Shown here: positions 51,997 to 62,753 of the stretch, in pieces | Position numbering within the stretch: position 1 is the stretch's first letter | Layout: each line of letters begins with the position of its first letter | Source: Streptomyces venezuelae | GTDB taxonomy: Bacteria > Actinomycetota > Actinomycetes > Streptomycetales > Streptomycetaceae | Assembly (NCBI RefSeq): GCF_008642335.1 | Contig: NZ_CP029191.1 | Span: 4,898,001 to 4,962,000, forward strand | Direction: 5' to 3' | DNA: 64,000 nucleotides | Made by a program: the position numbers and the translations under genes | The notes under the pieces: generated by a model | The model's input: the letters and a program-made list of their open reading frames with translations, nothing else | Databases searched by the model: none | What the model was told of the DNA's origin: nothing

Positions 51997-53544
51997 ATGC
52001 CTCGTTGGAAGGCGCTACCGGACGAGCTCGACCCGGAGGTCAGGGAGTTCGCCGGCCAGCTGCGCAGGCTGGTCGACCGCAGTGGGCTGAGCATCGCGGC
52101 CGTGTCCGACAGGACCGGCTACAGCAAGACGTCGTGGGAGCGCTATCTGAACGGGCGGCTGCTCGCGCCCAAGGGGGCGATCGTCGCGCTCGCGGAGGTG
52201 ACGGGGACGCCGCCCGTGCACCTCATCACCATGTGGGAGCTGGCGGAGCGGGCCTGGAGCCGTTCCGAGATGCGGCACGACATGACGATGCAGGCGATCC
52301 GCATATCGCAGGCGCGGGCCGCGCTGGACGAGCTCGGCGCCGACCCGGCGGCGAAGGCGGACGGCAAGGGAGCGTCGGGCAAGGCGCCCAAGCCGGGGAA
52401 GCGGGACGCCAGGAGGGACGCGAAGCCGGACGCCGGGACGGACGCGAAGGCGGACCGCAAGACGCCGGGTCGGACGACGCCGGGTCGGACGACGCCGGGT
52501 CGGACGACGCCGGGTCAGACGACGCCGGGGCAGACGTCGCCCGGGCAGCAGGCCCCGGGCCGGACGGCCCCGGACGGGCACGCGCCGGGTGCGCAGGCCC
52601 CGGACCGGACTGCTCCGGGCGGGCACGCGCCGGGTGCGCGGGCGTCGGGTGCGCAGGCCCCGGACCGGACCGCTCCGGGCGGGCACGCGCCGGGCCGGAA
52701 GGTGCCGGAGAACGCGCCCTCCCCGTGGCCTTCGCCGCCGTCGCAGCCTTCGCACTCCCCCTTCCCTGGACAGCCGTCCGCACGGCCGCCGGCCCCCGGT
52801 GGCAGGGGTGCGGCGCGCAACGGGTCCGGCGGGGGCTTCGGGCCGGTGACCGGGGTGGCGGGACCGGCCGGGGTGTCGCCCACGGTGGGGCCGCCCTCGG
52901 TCGGTTCGCACGGGGCGTCCAGTTCGTACGGCGAGGCGTCGGCGTCCGCCTTCGGTGAGGCGGGGAGCCCCGGAAGCCCGGGTGGGCCCGGAGGTGCCGG
53001 TGGTCCCGGCGGTCCCGGTCCCGCGGGGGCGCCGGACAGGCAGCGGCGGCGCCGCAAGCTGACGATGTTCCTCGCTGGGGTGGTCGGGGCGCTCGTGGTC
53101 ATAGCCGCCGCGGTCTTCATGACCGGGTTCGGCGGTGACGACAAGGGCGACGACGAGGCGAAGCCGACCGCGACGCCGACGAAGAAGGACACGGATCTGC
53201 CCGCCGGGGTCGAGTGCAGCGGCAAGGACTGCGCGGGCAAGGACCCCGAGAACATGGGCTGCGGCGGCGAGCTGGCGAAGACGACGTCGCGGGCGACGAT
53301 CGGGAAGACGCTGGTCGAGGTCCGGTACAGCAAGACGTGCGGCGCCGCGTGGGCGCGGATCACTCAGGCGACGCCGGGTGACGAGCTGACGATCACGGGG
53401 TCGGGCGGCGGCGCCGGGGCCAAGCAGAAGAGCACGGTGAACGAGGACTTCGACGCGTACACACCGATGGTGGCGGCCGAGTCGGGGACGGCGGCGAAGG
53501 CGTGCGCGACGCTCACGTCCGGCCGGACGGGCTGCACGGCGTAG
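51997..53544 (+). CDS. XRE-family DNA-binding membrane protein with DUF2690 domain
   Basis: A 515-aa protein. The N-terminal helix-turn-helix (about 15-85: GLSIAAVSDRTGYSKTSWERYL) is followed by a long repeat-rich linker (GRTTPGRTTPG; APDRTAPGGHAPG), one span (LTMFLAGVVGALVVIAAAVFM) and an outer DUF2690 domain with paired Cys (VECSGKDCAG, MGCGGEL, KTCGAAW). In Streptomyces, the XRE-linker-TM-DUF2690 architecture is common; it could couple an outside signal to DNA binding. GGGG-rich bases precede ATG 51997. The linker DNA is repetitive (CGGACGACGCCGGGT units). Confidence 0.88.
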   Translation: MPRWKALPDELDPEVREFAGQLRRLVDRSGLSIAAVSDRTGYSKTSWERYLNGRLLAPKGAIVALAEVTGTPPVHLITMWELAERAWSRSEMRHDMTMQAIRISQARAALDELGADPAAKADGKGASGKAPKPGKRDARRDAKPDAGTDAKADRKTPGRTTPGRTTPGRTTPGQTTPGQTSPGQQAPGRTAPDGHAPGAQAPDRTAPGGHAPGARASGAQAPDRTAPGGHAPGRKVPENAPSPWPSPPSQPSHSPFPGQPSARPPAPGGRGAARNGSGGGFGPVTGVAGPAGVSPTVGPPSVGSHGASSSYGEASASAFGEAGSPGSPGGPGGAGGPGGPGPAGAPDRQRRRRKLTMFLAGVVGALVVIAAAVFMTGFGGDDKGDDEAKPTATPTKKDTDLPAGVECSGKDCAGKDPENMGCGGELAKTTSRATIGKTLVEVRYSKTCGAAWARITQATPGDELTITGSGGGAGAKQKSTVNEDFDAYTPMVAAESGTAAKACATLTSGRTGCTA

Positions 53545-53687
53545 CCGCACCGGGCCGATTCTCCGGCGAAGCCCCTGGTCAGAGGGGTAAGTCGAGGATC
53601 CGGACAGAAAGTTGAGAATTTGGGGGCATGACACGTGACTCCCAGGGCAGGCGAACCGTACCCCCACGGGAGTGGTCACACCCCCAC

Positions 53688-53746
53688 GGCGGCCGCCACG
53701 CTCCCCCCCTCGTGGCGGCCGCCCCCCTTTTTTCAGGGGGCGGCCG
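53688..53746 (+). terminator. Terminator with overlapping alternative hairpin
   Basis: Hairpin 1 (53688-53723): GGCGGCCGCCACG with CGTGGCGGCCGCC, followed by CCCC and TTTTTT, is a strong terminator. Hairpin 2 (53716-53746): CGGCCGCCCCC with GGGGGCGGCCG uses the right arm of hairpin 1. They exclude each other, as in attenuators. A short frame (53628-53831) crosses them but lacks coding features. Confidence 0.7.
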
Positions 53747-53831
53747 ACCGGGCGGACGACCAGGTGGCCGTAGCTGTGGGCCGGGCCACACCGACCCGGC
53801 GCCAAGGGGTGGCCGGGGCGCGATAGCCTGA

Positions 53832-54962
<1,131 letters not shown>

Positions 54963-54985
54963 ATCTGAGTCGTACGACTTCCGCG

Positions 54986-55019
54986 CGACCGCCCCGGCAG
55001 GGATCTGCCGGGGCGGTCG
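54986..55019. terminator. 15-bp hairpin terminator between mdh and the MFS gene
   Basis: CGACCGCCCCGGCAG pairs perfectly with CTGCCGGGGCGGTCG around GGAT. Shared by the convergent genes. Confidence 0.88.
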
Positions 55020-55046
55020 TCGTTCGGTGCGGGTGGTCGAGGGCGG

Positions 55047-56471
55047 TCATGGCTTCTTGCCGTAGCCGAGCGTGACCACCGCCGCCGCGGCGATCACCAC
55101 GACCGCCACGACGCGCAGCGCCGCCTCCATGCCCCCGAGGAAGCCGCCCGAGGCGTGCGAGGCCAGGGTCGTGCCGGTCACGGCCACGCCGAGCGCGGCG
55201 CCGACCTCGCGCGCCGAGGTGCTGAGCCCGGAGCCGAGGCCCGCCTGATGGGGCGGGAGCGAGCCGACGACGCTCAGCGTGAGCGTGGGCATGCACAGGC
55301 CCGTGCCCGCCGAGATGACCAGGAGCCAGCAGGCGTAGAGCGCGTAGGGCGTCGAGCCGTCCGCGGTGGACGCGCCGAGCAGGCCGAGGCCGATCAGGAG
55401 CAGGCCGCCGCCCGCCACCGCGCGCGACGGCCCGGACCAGCGCGCGGCGAGTTTGGGCACGAGCACCATGCCGATGGTGAGCGGGATGATCGCGAGGCCC
55501 GCGCGTGCGGCGCCGAATCCCTTCTCGTACTGCAGGTACTGCGAGTTGACGTAGAAGAGCGAGAAGAGGCCGAAGAAGCTCACGGCCGTGCCGAGCGTCG
55601 CGGCGCGCAGCCGCGGCGTGGCGAAGACCCGCGGGTCGAAGAGCGGGGCGCGCGAGCGCAGGGCGTGCGCGACGAAGAGACCGACGAGGGCCGCGCCGAG
55701 CGCGAAGGCGGCCAGGATGCGCGCGGACGTCCAGCCGTACATCGGGCTCTCGATGATGCCGAAGAGCAGCGCGAGCAGACCGCCGGTGAGCAGGAGCGTG
55801 CCGAGGGGGTCCAGGGCGGGGGCCTCGGCCGCCTTGTCCGTACGGGGCACCGCGCGCGCCACGGCGAGGGCCAGCAGCGCGGCGAGCGGCACGACCACCC
55901 AGAACAGCGCGCGCCAGGACAGGTACTGGCCGACGAGCCCGCCGCCGATGTTGCCCGTGAGGCCGCCGAGCCCGGCGGCGAGCGTCCAGGAGGCGACGGC
56001 GCGCGGACGGTCCGCCTGCGAGGCGACGCGCATCAGGATCGACATGGTCGCGGGCATGATCAGCGCGGCGCCCGCGCCGGAGACGCCGCGTCCGGCGATC
56101 AGCATCGCGGGGGAGACGGCGAGCGCGCTGACGGTCGCGCCCGCGGCGAAGAGGCCGAGTCCGGTGAGCAGCGCGCCCTTGCGGCCGAACCGGTCGCCGA
56201 GCGCGCCGGCCGGGATGAGGAGCCCCGCGAAGACGATCACGTAGGCGTCGACCGTCCACAGGAGTTCGCTGGACGAGGGGTGCAGTCCTGACGAGGTCAG
56301 CTGCGGTACGAGGAGGTTGATGGCGGCGACCATGCCCTGCGCGACGAGGACGCAGGCGCAGAGAGTGAGGAGTGTCGACCGCTTGAGGGGGGACGACGGG
56401 GAGGGGTTCGCGGGTGCGGGCGGGGCGGGCGGGGCCGACGGTGTCGGCGGCTTCAGGGCAGGCGAGGGCAA
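55047..56471 (-). CDS. MFS drug exporter (EmrB/QacA, 14-span type)
   Basis: A 474-aa proton-driven exporter with about 14 spans. Motif A is LIPAGALGDRFGRKG after the second span; the linkers and the final AAAVVTLGYGKKP are typical of the DHA2 group that exports drugs or natural products. A TTG start at 56471 follows GGAGGAG. Its promoter is divergent from a LysR-type regulator that probably controls it. The substrate is unknown. It shares the terminator at 54986-55019 with mdh. Confidence 0.92.
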   Translation of the reverse strand: MPSPALKPPTPSAPPAPPAPANPSPSSPLKRSTLLTLCACVLVAQGMVAAINLLVPQLTSSGLHPSSSELLWTVDAYVIVFAGLLIPAGALGDRFGRKGALLTGLGLFAAGATVSALAVSPAMLIAGRGVSGAGAALIMPATMSILMRVASQADRPRAVASWTLAAGLGGLTGNIGGGLVGQYLSWRALFWVVVPLAALLALAVARAVPRTDKAAEAPALDPLGTLLLTGGLLALLFGIIESPMYGWTSARILAAFALGAALVGLFVAHALRSRAPLFDPRVFATPRLRAATLGTAVSFFGLFSLFYVNSQYLQYEKGFGAARAGLAIIPLTIGMVLVPKLAARWSGPSRAVAGGGLLLIGLGLLGASTADGSTPYALYACWLLVISAGTGLCMPTLTLSVVGSLPPHQAGLGSGLSTSAREVGAALGVAVTGTTLASHASGGFLGGMEAALRVVAVVVIAAAAVVTLGYGKKP

Positions 56472-56579
56472 GGCTCCTCCTCGGGAGCGTCGTGGTGTGG
56501 GATGCGTGTGGATGCCCTGTCACCGTAGGGTCGCCGCTGACTTGCTTTCCAGTGCAACTTTCACAAGGAGTGGATGCGT

Positions 56580-57491
56580 GTGACGCAATCCAGTGGTGCG
56601 GGGGGCCTCGATCTCAATCTGCTGGTCGCCCTCGACGTCCTGCTCGAAGAGCAGAGCGTGTCCGGCGCGGCCCGGCGGCTGCATCTGTCGGAGCCCGCGA
56701 TGAGCCGCACCCTCGGCCGCATCCGCAAGGCCCTCGGTGACCCCGTCCTCGTACGGGCCGGGCGGCAGATGGTGCCGACGCCGCACGCGCTGGCCGTGCA
56801 GGCCGAGGTGAGCGCGGTGGTCGAGCGGGCCCGCGCGCTCTTCGCCGGGCCCGGCGCCGTCGACCTGCGCACGGTCTCCCGCACCCTCTCGATCCTCGGC
56901 TCCGACGCGATCGCCGCCGCGTACGGCCCCGCGCTGTTCGCCCGCGCCGCCGAGGAGGCCCCCGGCGTACGTCTCCGCTTCCTCGGCGAGAGCCACGTCG
57001 ACGAACCCGTGCTGCGGCAGGGCATCGCCGATCTGGAGCTCGGCGTGATCGACACGACGGCTCCCGAGGTGCTCGTGGAGAAGATCCGTGAGGACCGGAT
57101 GATCGGCATGGCGCGGCCCGGACACCCCTTGCTCAAGGGCGAGTTGACGGCCCGTCGGTTCGCGGCGGCCGACCATGTGACCGTCTCGCGCAGAGGGCGC
57201 CTGTCGGGGCCGCTGGACGCCGCGCTCGCCGAACTCGGCCTGGACAGGCGGGTGGTGGGCAGCATGGCGACGTTCTCGTCGTCCGTCTTCGTGCTGCTGC
57301 GCACGGACCTGGTGGGCCTGGCCGCGTCGTGGACCCGCCCGCTCTCCGAGGCCCTGGGGCTGGTCACCTTCGAGGTGCCGGTGGATCTGCCGCCCCTTCC
57401 GCTGGGCATGGCCTGGCACCCCCGCCACGACGCGGACCCGGCGCACGCGTGGCTGCGGGCGTGCGCACGCGACCTCCTCGCGGCTACGTAG
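56580..57491 (+). CDS. LysR-family transcriptional regulator
   Basis: A 303-aa regulator with an N-terminal winged helix (LDLNLLVALDVLLEEQSVSGAARRL) and a C-terminal effector domain (SILGSDAIAAAYG onwards). GTG 56580 (9 nt after AAGGAG) is preferred over ATG 56574, which is too close. It reads away from the MFS exporter 108 bp away; LysR regulators often activate the divergent gene when bound to a ligand. The intergenic TGCAACTTTCAC region may hold its site. Confidence 0.9.
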   Translation: MTQSSGAGGLDLNLLVALDVLLEEQSVSGAARRLHLSEPAMSRTLGRIRKALGDPVLVRAGRQMVPTPHALAVQAEVSAVVERARALFAGPGAVDLRTVSRTLSILGSDAIAAAYGPALFARAAEEAPGVRLRFLGESHVDEPVLRQGIADLELGVIDTTAPEVLVEKIREDRMIGMARPGHPLLKGELTARRFAAADHVTVSRRGRLSGPLDAALAELGLDRRVVGSMATFSSSVFVLLRTDLVGLAASWTRPLSEALGLVTFEVPVDLPPLPLGMAWHPRHDADPAHAWLRACARDLLAAT

Positions 57492-57534
57492 CCTGCAGCG
57501 CCGCCGCCTCCTGCTCTTGCTGTCGTACTCGTGA

Positions 57535-57554
57535 ATGTAGTACTTCTTATACAT
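57535..57554. promoter_or_regulatory. Palindrome at the start of the XRE gene
   Basis: ATGTA-N10-TACAT, in an AT-rich patch, ends within the start codon of the gene at 57553. Likely an autoregulatory operator. Confidence 0.4.
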
Positions 57555-57798
57555 GAGCGAGCAAGTGCACAACAGGTTGGCGATGGTGCGCGCCGAACGG
57601 AAGGTGTCGCGTCAGAGCCTGGCCGAGGCAGTGGGCGTCCACTACCAGACCATCGGCTACATCGAGCGCGGGCAGTACAACCCGAGCCTCGACCTCGCGC
57701 TGAAGATCGCGAAGCACTTCGCGCTGCCGGTCGAGGCCCTGTTCTCCCTCGAACCCTTTCGCCCGCTCACGGACGAGGTCTACGGGAGGGACCACTGA
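57553..57798 (+). CDS. Small XRE-family regulator
   Basis: An 81-aa one-domain helix-turn-helix protein (MVRAERKVSRQSLAEAVGVHYQTIGYIERGQYNPSLDLALKIAKHFALPVEALFS), typical of the compact regulators that sit next to a membrane-protein gene. The stop (TGATG) overlaps the next start by 1 nt, so the two are co-translated. It probably represses its own promoter and senses something through its partner. Confidence 0.9.
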   Translation: MSEQVHNRLAMVRAERKVSRQSLAEAVGVHYQTIGYIERGQYNPSLDLALKIAKHFALPVEALFSLEPFRPLTDEVYGRDH

Positions 57799-58349
57799 TG
57801 AAGACCGACGAGCAGCCCACCATCACCGGCTACGACCGGCGCATGTACGCGATCATGAACCGCCGCGAGGGCGCCGCGCTGCACGCCACCGCGGCCCGCC
57901 GCAGGGCCGTCGTCGGCACGCACATCGTGCTGACCGCGGCCGGCATCGCGTGCTGGCTCTACTCCGTGCTCGGCGACGACCGCTGGGCGACCTTCGGACT
58001 CATCGGCGTCCTGCTGCCGTGGTGCGTGGCGACCGGCGTGATCAACGGCGCGACCCGCGGCCTCCTCGAACTGCGTGTCCACGCCCTCGACGAGCGGCAG
58101 CGCGCCGAGAAGGACCGCGTGGCGGCCCGTGCGCAGCACGTGATGATGTGGCTGCTGCTCGCCGCGGCCGTCGGTACGGGTCTGGCCGGGTTCGCCGGGG
58201 TGGAGATCGAGGGGCTGATCTTCCCCGTGCTGTTCAGTGTGTTTGTCGTGCACTGGCTGATGCCGCTGTGGCTGGCGGGACTCATGGCGGCGGACGACCT
58301 GCCGGAGGACGACCTGTCCGAGGACGACACCTCGGACGAGGGGGTCTGA
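57798..58349 (+). CDS. Membrane protein paired with the XRE regulator
   Basis: A 183-aa protein with four predicted spans (VVGTHIVLTAAGIACWLYSVL, WATFGLIGVLLPWCVATGVI, VMMWLLLAAAVGTGLAGFAG, LIFPVLFSVFVVHWLMPLWLAGL) and an acidic tail with a duplicated DDLPEDDLSEDD. No family is recognised with certainty; the layout resembles the XRE/DUF2178-type pairs. It could be the signal input of the regulator. Confidence 0.82.
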   Translation: MKTDEQPTITGYDRRMYAIMNRREGAALHATAARRRAVVGTHIVLTAAGIACWLYSVLGDDRWATFGLIGVLLPWCVATGVINGATRGLLELRVHALDERQRAEKDRVAARAQHVMMWLLLAAAVGTGLAGFAGVEIEGLIFPVLFSVFVVHWLMPLWLAGLMAADDLPEDDLSEDDTSDEGV

Positions 58350-58450
58350 GACACGCGCAGTGACACGGCGCACTTTCGGCCATCGAACGTGCATGCTTTC
58401 TTCCGCTCAGGGCAGGTGCACCCGGCTACCGCGAGTGACAGGCGGGGCAT

Positions 58451-59980
58451 ATGACAGGAACGGAAGGCAAACGGGACGTGTCCGCACAACTGACCATCCA
58501 TGTGGACGGAGAGTGGCGAGCCGCCACCTCCGGTGCCACCCGCGAGATCCTCGACCCGGCGGATGCCCAGCCGTTCGCCGTGATCGCCGAGGGCGGATCG
58601 GAGGACGCGGACGCCGCCATCGCAGCCGCCCGCAAGGCCTTCGACGAGGGCCCCTGGCCGACCACGCCCGTGGCCGAGCGTGCCGCGCTGCTTCGCCGCG
58701 TCGCCGACCTGCTCGTGCGCGACCGCGAGAAGATCGGCCTCCTGGAGAGCCGTGACGCGGGCAAGACCCTCGAAGAGGGCCGCGTCGACGTGGACTGCGT
58801 CGCCGACGCCTTCCGTTACTTCGCCGACCTGGTGATCGGCGAGGGCGCGGGCCGCGTCGTGGACGCCGGCTCCGACGACATCCACAGCGTCGTCGTGCAC
58901 GAGCCCATCGGCGTCTGCACGATGATCACGCCCTGGAACTATCCGCTGCTCCAGGCCAGCTGGAAGATCGCGCCCGCGCTCGCCGCCGGCAACACCTTCG
59001 TCATCAAGCCCAGCGAGATCACCCCGCTGACGACGGTCGCGCTCATCGAGCTGCTCGTCGAGGCGGGGCTGCCCGCCGGTGTCGCCAACATCGTGACCGG
59101 CCCCGGCCACACCGTCGGTGCCCGGCTCGCCGACCACCCCGACGTCGACCTGGTCTCCTTCACCGGCGGCCTCGTCTCCGGCACCAAGGTCGCCCAGGCC
59201 GCCGCGCTCGGCGTGAAGAAGGTGGCCCTGGAGCTCGGCGGCAAGAACCCCAACGTGGTGTTCGCCGACGCCTGCGCCACGGAGGAGGGCTTCGACACCG
59301 CCGTCGACCAGGCCCTGAACGCCGCCTTCATCCACAGCGGGCAGGTCTGCTCCGCCGGTGGCCGCCTCATCATCGAGGAGTCCGTCCGCGAGCGCTTCGT
59401 CGCCGAACTCGCCCGCCGCGCGCGGAAGATCAAGCTGGGTCGCGGCACCGAGGACGGCGTCGAGTGCGGCCCGCTCGTCTCGCGGCAGCAGCGCGAGAAG
59501 ACCGAGATGTACGTCGCCTCCGCCCTGGAGGAGGGCGCGGTGCTCCGCTCCGGCGGCAAGCGCCCCGAGCCGAGCGACGTGCGGCCCGCCGAGGGCTACT
59601 TCTACGAGCCGACCGTGCTCGACCAGTGCCACCGCGAGATGAAGGTCGTACGGGAAGAGGTCTTCGGACCCGTCCTCAGCGTCGAGACCTTCCGCACCGA
59701 GGACGAGGCCGTCGCGCTCGCCAACGACACCGAGTACGGCCTCGCGGGCGCCGTGTGGACCAGTGACCAGGGCCGCGCGAGCCGCATGGCCCGCCGGATG
59801 CGCCACGGCACGATCTGGATCAACGACTTCCACCCCTACCTGCCGCAGGCGGAGTGGGGCGGCTTCGGCAAGAGCGGCGTCGGGCGCGAGCTCGGTCCCG
59901 CGGGCCTCGCCGAGTACCGCGAGTCCAAGCACATCTACCAGAACCTGGCACCGGCGCCCGTGCGCTGGTTCGCCGGCTGA
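58451..59980 (+). CDS. betB: Betaine-aldehyde dehydrogenase-like enzyme
   Basis: A 509-aa aldehyde dehydrogenase: TPWNYPLLQASWKIAPALAAGN with KPSE, LELGGKNPN (Glu) and catalytic Cys in HSGQVCSAGG. It is followed by a choline dehydrogenase-like gene and an osmoprotectant ABC transporter, so it likely oxidises betaine aldehyde to glycine betaine. The substrate is inferred from context. ATG 58451 is used; GTG 58487 is possible. A hairpin separates it from the next gene. Confidence 0.88.
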   Translation: MTGTEGKRDVSAQLTIHVDGEWRAATSGATREILDPADAQPFAVIAEGGSEDADAAIAAARKAFDEGPWPTTPVAERAALLRRVADLLVRDREKIGLLESRDAGKTLEEGRVDVDCVADAFRYFADLVIGEGAGRVVDAGSDDIHSVVVHEPIGVCTMITPWNYPLLQASWKIAPALAAGNTFVIKPSEITPLTTVALIELLVEAGLPAGVANIVTGPGHTVGARLADHPDVDLVSFTGGLVSGTKVAQAAALGVKKVALELGGKNPNVVFADACATEEGFDTAVDQALNAAFIHSGQVCSAGGRLIIEESVRERFVAELARRARKIKLGRGTEDGVECGPLVSRQQREKTEMYVASALEEGAVLRSGGKRPEPSDVRPAEGYFYEPTVLDQCHREMKVVREEVFGPVLSVETFRTEDEAVALANDTEYGLAGAVWTSDQGRASRMARRMRHGTIWINDFHPYLPQAEWGGFGKSGVGRELGPAGLAEYRESKHIYQNLAPAPVRWFAG

Positions 59981-60001
59981 CACACCGGCCGTACAGACAG
60001 A

Positions 60002-60029
60002 CGCGCGGGGCGGGAGTCCGCCCCGCGCG
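60002..60029 (+). terminator. Intra-operon hairpin between betB and betA
   Basis: CGCGCGGGGCGG-GAGT-CCGCCCCGCGCG, a perfect 12-bp stem in the 125-bp gap. It may limit read-through or stabilise the upstream mRNA. Confidence 0.65.
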
Positions 60030-60105
60030 CACCACGTTCAAGCACCCCCCGCTCATTACGCGCAAGCACCTTGGCACGACCTCGCAGGAAGAGGAGCACG
60101 TACGC

Positions 60106-61650
60106 ATGTCTGACCAGACCGAGTTCGACTACGTCATCGTCGGTGGCGGCACCGCGGGATCGGTGATCGCCTCCCGCCTCACCGAGAACCCGGACGTCAC
60201 CGTCGCCGTCATCGAGGGCGGCCCCAGCGACATCGACCGGGAGGACGTCCTCACGCTGCGCAAGTGGCTCGGCCTGCTCGGCGGCGAGCTGGACTACGAG
60301 TACACGACCACCGAGCAGCCGCGCGGCAACTCCCACATCCTGCACAGCCGCGCCAAGGTCCTCGGCGGCTGCTCGTCGCACAACACCCTGATCTCCTTCA
60401 AGCCGCTGCCGTCCGACTGGGACGAGTGGGAGGCGGCGGGCGCCACCGGCTGGAACGCCAAGGCCATGGACCCGTACTTCGGGAAGCTGCGCAACAACAT
60501 CGTCCGGGTCGCCAAGAAGGACCAGAACCAGATCGCCTCCGACTGGGTCGAGGCGACGAAGACCGCGCTGGGCGTCCCCGAGGTCATCGGCTTCAACGAC
60601 AAGCCCTTCGACGAGGGCGTCGGCTTCTTCGACCTCTCGTACCACCCGGAGAACAACAAGCGCTCCTCCGCGTCCGTCGCCTACCTCCACCCCCACATGG
60701 AGGCCGGTGACCGCCCGAACCTCCACCTGTTCCTGGAGACCTGGGCCACCAAGCTGGAGCTCGACGGCAAGACCGCGCGCGGTGTCCACATCCGCACCAA
60801 GGAGGGTGTGGAGAAGCTGTTCACCGCCCGCCGCGAGGTGCTGGTCTGCGCCGGCGCCGTCGACACGCCGCGGCTGCTCATGCTCTCCGGCATCGGCCCG
60901 AAGAAGGACCTCGAAGCCCTCGGCATCCCGGTCGTGCACGACCTGCCGGGCGTCGGCGAGAACCTCATCGACCACCCCGAGTCGGTCATCGTCTGGGAGA
61001 CCAACGGGCCGATCCCCGGCAACTCCGCGATGGACTCGGACGCCGGTCTGTTCGTGAAGCGGGACCCGGACCACAAGGGCCCGGACCTGATGTTCCACTT
61101 CTACCAGATCCCGTTCACGGACAATCCGGAGCGTCTCGGCTACGAACGCCCCGAGCACGGCGTCTCGATGACCCCGAACATCCCCAAGTCCCGCTCCCGC
61201 GGCCGCCTCTACCTCACGTCGGCCGACCCGGAGGTCAAGCCCGCCCTCGACTTCAAGTACTTCGAGTACGACGAGAACGGGGTCGACTACGACGGACAGA
61301 CCCTCGTCGACGGCATCAAGCTGGCCCGCAAGGTCGCCGAGGCCGAGCCGTTCAAGAAGTGGCTCAAGCGCGAGGTCTTCCCCGGCCCCGACGTCACCGA
61401 CGACGCCGAGATCAGCGAGCTCGTCCGCAAGGCTGCGCACACCGTCTACCACCCCGCAGGCACCTGCCGAATGGGCGCTTCCACTGATGAACTCGCCGTG
61501 GTCGACCCGGAGCTGAAGATCCGCGGTCTGGCCGGAATCCGTATCGCGGACGCATCCGTCTTCCCGACGATGCCCGCCGTGAACCCGATGATCGGAGTAC
61601 TCATGGTCGGGGAGAAATGTGCCGAGATCCTTGGGGGTGACGGCCGATGA
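60106..61650 (+). CDS. betA: Choline dehydrogenase-like GMC oxidoreductase
   Basis: A 514-aa FAD enzyme of the GMC family: FAD motif [20 protein letters not shown] signature around [10 protein letters not shown] and [14 protein letters not shown], and active-site His in [10 protein letters not shown] with the terminal [18 protein letters not shown]. Together with betB it would convert choline to glycine betaine. Start ATG 60106; the upstream open frame overlaps the intergenic hairpin and is not coding. The stop overlaps the ABC ATPase start (ATGA). Confidence 0.9.
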   Translation: MSDQTEFDYVIVGGGTAGSVIASRLTENPDVTVAVIEGGPSDIDREDVLTLRKWLGLLGGELDYEYTTTEQPRGNSHILHSRAKVLGGCSSHNTLISFKPLPSDWDEWEAAGATGWNAKAMDPYFGKLRNNIVRVAKKDQNQIASDWVEATKTALGVPEVIGFNDKPFDEGVGFFDLSYHPENNKRSSASVAYLHPHMEAGDRPNLHLFLETWATKLELDGKTARGVHIRTKEGVEKLFTARREVLVCAGAVDTPRLLMLSGIGPKKDLEALGIPVVHDLPGVGENLIDHPESVIVWETNGPIPGNSAMDSDAGLFVKRDPDHKGPDLMFHFYQIPFTDNPERLGYERPEHGVSMTPNIPKSRSRGRLYLTSADPEVKPALDFKYFEYDENGVDYDGQTLVDGIKLARKVAEAEPFKKWLKREVFPGPDVTDDAEISELVRKAAHTVYHPAGTCRMGASTDELAVVDPELKIRGLAGIRIADASVFPTMPAVNPMIGVLMVGEKCAEILGGDGR

Positions 61651-62753
61651 GCGAGGCCACCGTGACGACCGCGGACCAGCACGAGACGCCCGGGAACGGG
61701 CCCGTCTTCGCCGTCAAGAACCTCTGGAAGGTCTTCGGCCCCAAGGCCGAACGAATACCGGACGACACCTCGCTGCACGGCCTGAGCCCCGCCGAACTGC
61801 GGGAACGGACCGGCTGCACCGCCGCCGTCCGTGACGTGTCCTTCGAGGTCAACAAGGGCGAGGTCTTCGTCGTCATGGGCCTGTCGGGCTCGGGCAAGTC
61901 CACCCTCGTACGCTGCCTGACCCGGCTCATCGAGCCGACCTCCGGCACCCTCGCCATCGACGGCGAGGACGTCCTGGCCATGGACAAGGCCCGCCTGCGC
62001 GAACTGCGCCGCCACCGCGCCGCCATGGTCTTCCAGCACTTCGGGCTCCTGCCGCACCGCTCGGTCCTCGACAACGTCGCGTACGGCCTGGAGATCCAGG
62101 GCGTCGGCAAGGCCGAACGCCGTGCCAAGGCCCTCGAAGTCGTCAAGAAGGTCGGCCTGGAAGGGCTCGAACAGCGCAAGCCCGGCCAGCTCTCCGGCGG
62201 CCAGCAGCAGCGCGTCGGCCTCGCCCGCGCCCTCGCCGTCGATCCCGAAGTCCTCCTGTTCGACGAGCCGTTCAGCGCCCTCGACCCGCTGATCCGCCGC
62301 GACATGCAGGAAGAGGTCGTCCGCCTGCACCGCGACGAGGGCCGCACCATGGTCTTCATCACCCACGACCTCAGCGAGGCCCTCAAGCTCGGCGACCGCA
62401 TCGCCCTGATGCGCGACGGCCGCGTCGTCCAGGTCGGCACCCCCGAGGAGATCGTCGGCTCCCCGGCCGACGACTACGTCCGCGACTTCGTCCGCGACGT
62501 CGTGCGTGCCGACGTCATGAGCGTCCGCAGCGCCATGCGCCCGGCCGAGGGCGACGAGGAGAGCGGCGGTGCGGCGCTCGCCCCCGACGCCAAGGTGACC
62601 GAGGCCATCGAGGCCGTCGCCCGCACCGGCTCCCCGGTGCGCGTCATGGACGGCAAGCGCTGCCTCGGCGTCGTCGACCACGCGGGGCTGCTCGCCGTGG
62701 TCGCGGGCACGGCCCCCGGATCGGCCTCCGACAAGGGCGAGGTGGTCGCCTGA
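61647..62753 (+). CDS. Glycine betaine/choline ABC transporter ATPase (ProV/OpuAA type)
   Basis: A 368-aa ATPase: Walker A GLSGSGKS, signature [15 protein letters not shown], Walker [13 protein letters not shown] and the H-loop in [10 protein letters not shown]. The N-terminal ~30 residues ([20 protein letters not shown]) are typical of ProV. The C-terminus has one CBS-like stretch ([21 protein letters not shown]), a remnant of the tandem pair that senses ionic strength in OpuA, so gating may be altered. The start and stop overlap neighbouring genes (ATGA). Confidence 0.95.
   Translation: MSEATVTTADQHETPGNGPVFAVKNLWKVFGPKAERIPDDTSLHGLSPAELRERTGCTAAVRDVSFEVNKGEVFVVMGLSGSGKSTLVRCLTRLIEPTSGTLAIDGEDVLAMDKARLRELRRHRAAMVFQHFGLLPHRSVLDNVAYGLEIQGVGKAERRAKALEVVKKVGLEGLEQRKPGQLSGGQQQRVGLARALAVDPEVLLFDEPFSALDPLIRRDMQEEVVRLHRDEGRTMVFITHDLSEALKLGDRIALMRDGRVVQVGTPEEIVGSPADDYVRDFVRDVVRADVMSVRSAMRPAEGDEESGGAALAPDAKVTEAIEAVARTGSPVRVMDGKRCLGVVDHAGLLAVVAGTAPGSASDKGEVVA

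Noticed and set aside
53628..53831. A 67-aa frame upstream of mdh
   Set aside because: It spans the terminator hairpins, is made of Pro/Gly/Arg from repeats, and lacks a ribosome site.
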